From: Minwuiaceae bacterium
Lineage (GTDB): Bacteria > Pseudomonadota > Alphaproteobacteria > Minwuiales > Minwuiaceae
Direction of reading: 5' to 3'
DNA: 64,000 nucleotides
Assembly: GCA_028278525.1 (NCBI GenBank)
Contig: JANQEE010000020.1
Location: 186,001-250,000 of the forward strand
Within the stretch, counting starts at the first letter, position 1. Each line of letters opens with the position of its first letter. A program made the translations under genes and the position numbers. Positions 62,071 through 64,000 of this stretch are shown here, piece by piece. The notes beneath the pieces are model-generated. The model was given only the letters and a program-made list of their open reading frames with translations. It had not been told where the DNA came from and ran no database searches.

Positions 62071-62517
62071 GTGCCCACAACCAACAACGGCCTAACGCAA
62101 CTCTATATGGCGCACCTGCGCGTGCAGTGGGCGCAACGCCGCAGCGGGCGACCCGGCACGGGGCCGAGGCGGCTGGCCCGCGCCTATCAAAACCGCGGCC
62201 GCCTGTACGACGAACGCGACCAGGCGGATCGCGCGATCTCCGACTATTCGAAATCGATTAGACTCTATCCCTACGACGGCACCGTCTATGTCCGCCGCGG
62301 CCTGGCCCGGGCGCTGAGCGGCAATCTGGAGGGCGCGGTCGAGGATTGCGCCAAGGCGATCCGCATGAATCCGGACGACGCGGAAGCCTACTTCGTCTGC
62401 GGCCTGGCCAACGAGCGGCTCGGCAACCTGCAGCGGGCCCGGCAGGACTTCCTGAAGGCCCTGGAACTGGCGCCCGACGACCCGGAGATAAGCGAGAAGG
62501 CGCGCCATTACGGCTGA
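62071..62517 (+). CDS. TPR repeat protein
   Basis: A 148-residue cytoplasmic protein with three TPR motifs over residues about 36-140: AYQNRGRLYDERDQADRAIS, DYSKSIRLYPYDGTVYVRRG, LARALSGNLEGAVEDCAKAI and RMNPDDAEAYFVCGLANERL. TPRs mediate protein contacts, and the partner is unknown. GTG 62071 has GGGAGG 9 nt upstream and is preferred over the TTG at 62026. A strong hairpin follows at 62526. Confidence 0.78.
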   Translation: MPTTNNGLTQLYMAHLRVQWAQRRSGRPGTGPRRLARAYQNRGRLYDERDQADRAISDYSKSIRLYPYDGTVYVRRGLARALSGNLEGAVEDCAKAIRMNPDDAEAYFVCGLANERLGNLQRARQDFLKALELAPDDPEISEKARHYG

Positions 62518-62525
62518 GGGGCCGG

Positions 62526-62547
62526 CCGCCGGCGAGCATGCCGGCGG
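62526..62547. terminator. Hairpin downstream of the TPR gene
   Basis: CCGCCGGC-GAGCAT-GCCGGCGG, an 8-bp perfect GC stem starting 9 bp after the stop. There is no T-run, so any termination would be hairpin-led or factor-assisted. It also follows the 3' end of the convergent tRNA gene. Confidence 0.5.
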
Positions 62548-62582
62548 GGTCCCCGAAGCGGCCGTGTCCGTGCTTTAAACAA

Positions 62583-62672
62583 TGGCGGATGGGGTGGGAT
62601 TCGAACCCACGAAGGGGGTTAACCCTTGCCGGTTTTCAAGACCGGTGCCTTAAACCGCTCGGCCACCCATCC
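62583..62672 (-). tRNA. tRNA-Ser (anticodon TGA)
   Basis: A 90-nt tRNA gene including an encoded 3' CCA. The acceptor GGATGGG pairs with CCCATCC, the T-arm is GTGGG-TTCGAAT-CCCAC, and the anticodon stem-loop CCGGTCTTGAAAACCGG carries TGA. The long variable arm is typical of serine tRNA. It reads UCA codons (and UCG/UCU by wobble). Confidence 0.96.
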
Positions 62673-62788
62673 GGCACCTGAAAGCGATACTTGCGACAGC
62701 GAGATTTTGCAAGATCGGGAGCACGATGATGCTTTCCCGACCGGGCCGGAAGACCCGGTCCCGGACCGCGCCTGTATCGCCGGGCCGG

Positions 62789-63349
62789 TCAGGGACCGCT
62801 GCGAGGCGAGGTGTCGCGGACTGTCGCCGAAAGCGGCGGTATAAGGCTGAGGACGCAACCGCCGATCCCCGGCGCGAACCGGATGGGCCGGTCTTTATCC
62901 ACATGGTGACCGTTGCGGCAGGCGGCCGAGCCACCCGGCTGCACGGCATCCCGGCAATCGCCGGTCGCGCCGCGGACGCCGCCGGACTCGCCACGGTCGA
63001 GAAACTTGAGCGCCCGATCGATCGCCTCGATCGTCGCCGTCGTCACCGCTGCGGTTTCGATGAGCTGTCGGCGTTGCCTCAGCAAGGTGCTTTTACGGTC
63101 GAAGCCGGCCTCGTCAAGCGAACGGCGGATTTCCTCCAGGGACAGGCCCAACTCCCGCCCCACCCGGATTTGCCGCAGGCGATCCAGGTTCGCCACGTCG
63201 TACAGGCGGTATCCCGCCTCCGACCGCGCGGCAGGCACCAAGAGCCCGATCTCCTCGTAATAGTGCAGGGTCCGTACGGTCACGTCAGCGATGCGGGCGA
63301 CCTGATTTACCAGATAGGTTTCGGCGGAATGGACTTCGGACTGTGTCAT
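62789..63349 (-). CDS. MerR-family regulator, paralogue 1
   Basis: A 186-residue MerR-type regulator. The winged helix at residues about 11-80 reads TYLVNQVARIADVTVRTLHY, YEEIGLLVPAARSEAGYRLY and NLDRLRQIRVGRELGLSLEE, followed by a coiled coil. The first 125 residues closely match the paralogue at 63477, but a 60-residue Pro/Arg/Gly-rich tail follows with no family resemblance. ATG 63349 lacks a ribosome binding site but sits where a transcript would begin from the MerR-type promoter just upstream, so the mRNA may be leaderless. The effector is unknown. Confidence 0.85.
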   Translation of the reverse strand: MTQSEVHSAETYLVNQVARIADVTVRTLHYYEEIGLLVPAARSEAGYRLYDVANLDRLRQIRVGRELGLSLEEIRRSLDEAGFDRKSTLLRQRRQLIETAAVTTATIEAIDRALKFLDRGESGGVRGATGDCRDAVQPGGSAACRNGHHVDKDRPIRFAPGIGGCVLSLIPPLSATVRDTSPRSGP

Positions 63350-63355
63350 GGTGCG

Positions 63356-63386
63356 AAATTGCGCCCTCACGTTACGTGAGGGTCAA
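63356..63386 (-). promoter_or_regulatory. MerR-type promoter with 19-bp spacer, before paralogue 1
   Basis: Read on the minus strand: -35 TTGACC (63386-63381), 19-bp spacer, -10 CAATTT (63361-63356). The perfect dyad CCCTCACGTAACGTGAGGG occupies 63364-63382, as in MerR-activated promoters. Only 6 nt separate the -10 from the ATG at 63349, so transcription would begin at or next to the start codon. Confidence 0.72.
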
Positions 63387-63476
63387 GAGGAAAAGCACAT
63401 AAAATTCAGTCAGGTAAGGAGTACCATTACGACGCACGTAACAGTCGCGGCGACCGGTCCCGACCAGCGGCAGCAA

Positions 63477-63857
63477 TCACCCCTTTCGTTGCGCGGCATG
63501 GCCGTCGGACTCGGAATTCTCAAGAAACTCCAGCGCCCGATCGATCGCTTCGATCGTCGCCTGCGCCGTCGCGGCGGTCTCGACGAGCTGCCGGCGTTGC
63601 CTGAGCAGGATGCTTCGGCGATCAGAGCCGGCTTCGTCGAGCGACCGGCGGACTTCCTCCAGCGACAGGCCCAAATCCCGCCCCATCTGGATCTGCCGCA
63701 GGCGGTCCAGGTTCGCCGCGTCGTACAGGCGGTAGCCCGCCTCCGTCCGCGCGGCGGGCACCAACAAGCCGATCTCCTCGTAGTAGTGCAGGGTACGCAC
63801 AGTCACGTTAGCGATGCGGGCGACCTGACTCACCAGATAGGTCCTGGACTGTGTCAT
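63477..63857 (-). CDS. MerR-family regulator, paralogue 2
   Basis: A 126-residue MerR-type regulator. The winged helix (TYLVSQVARIANVTVRTLHY, YEEIGLLVPAARTEAGYRLY) and coiled-coil dimerisation region (RRSLDEAGSDRRSILLRQRR) are nearly the same as in paralogue 1. No large effector domain follows, so it is a small MerR. ATG 63857 sits 6 nt after the -10 of its own MerR-type promoter and has no ribosome binding site. The two genes are in tandem with a 127-bp gap. Targets other than themselves are not visible. Confidence 0.87.
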   Translation of the reverse strand: MTQSRTYLVSQVARIANVTVRTLHYYEEIGLLVPAARTEAGYRLYDAANLDRLRQIQMGRDLGLSLEEVRRSLDEAGSDRRSILLRQRRQLVETAATAQATIEAIDRALEFLENSESDGHAAQRKG

Positions 63858-63863
63858 GGCGCA

Positions 63864-63894
63864 AAAATGGGCTCTCACGCGGCGTGAGGGTCAA
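63864..63894 (-). promoter_or_regulatory. MerR-type promoter with 19-bp spacer, before paralogue 2
   Basis: On the minus strand: -35 TTGACC (63894-63889), 19-bp spacer, -10 CATTTT (63869-63864). The dyad CCCTCACGCCGCGTGAGAG (63890-63872) differs from perfect symmetry at one place. The geometry, including the 6-nt gap to the ATG, is the same as before paralogue 1. Confidence 0.72.
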
Positions 63895-64000
63895 GACCGA
63901 AAGACACATGTAATTCAACCTAGCAATCGAATTACCCACGGCAGAAACAAGAAAAACCATGCACGGTGACGGCCGGAACGATTTCCGATTGCGTTGAACC

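Overview
The window is high-GC, densely packed DNA that I read as the chromosome of an alphaproteobacterium, probably Rhodospirillales-like. The basis is gene content and order: recG facing away from sdhE-mfd, a TRAP transporter operon, a CoxL-type molybdoenzyme subunit, several SDRs, FMN-type glutamate synthase-like protein, and palindromic intergenic repeats of kinds seen in such genomes. No rRNA, CRISPR array, prophage or transposase gene was seen. There is one tRNA gene, tRNA-Ser(TGA).

Layout. 1-6.4 kb: a truncated choline-sulfatase, a DUF3592 protein, a PEP-CTERM protein, and a DUF3015-DUF4105 pair. 6.7-13.3 kb: a SAM methyltransferase, then three closely related LysR regulators interrupted by a convergent winged-helix/TPR regulator. 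13.4-19.6 kb: NIPSNAP, DUF6445, PhzF, a LuxR-type regulator, a second PEP-CTERM protein, and a divergent permease/LysR pair. 19.9-25.7 kb: DUF1761 with an amidohydrolase, a MetX-like hydrolase, a PEP mutase/isocitrate lyase-family enzyme, an alpha/beta hydrolase with a YdhR-like protein, and a DMT exporter. 25.8-28.8 kb: a three-gene TRAP operon. 29.3-35.6 kb: glutamate racemase, a three-gene cassette (glutamate synthase-like, aldehyde dehydrogenase, acetolactate synthase-like) and a DM13 protein. 35.8-37.6 kb: a three-gene operon of unknown function. 37.9-42.3 kb: GST, a Rid-family protein, SDR with N-acyl-D-amino-acid deacylase, and SCO. 42.3-46.7 kb: a PAS histidine kinase, a Sel1 protein, and a type III polyketide synthase with its methyltransferase. 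46.9-54.6 kb: DUF502, recG, an uncharacterised gene, sdhE, mfd. 54.7-61.4 kb: a FrnE-like DsbA protein, a PleD-like protein with a ruined GGDEF site, SDR, a xanthine dehydrogenase-family large subunit, and a D-threonine aldolase-like enzyme. 61.4-64 kb: an AT-rich gap, a TPR protein, tRNA-Ser, and two tandem MerR regulators.

The most unusual signals are non-coding. A roughly 180-bp palindromic element occurs three times plus one relict, and in every case a gene's TAG stop codon lies inside the element's terminal YTAG. The two MerR genes carry matching 19-bp operators in 19-bp promoter spacers that predict leaderless transcripts. The three LysR paralogues share upstream sequence motifs. A 40-bp element is repeated near the PEP-CTERM region. 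Functional names are inferred from protein sequence alone, and no database search was possible.
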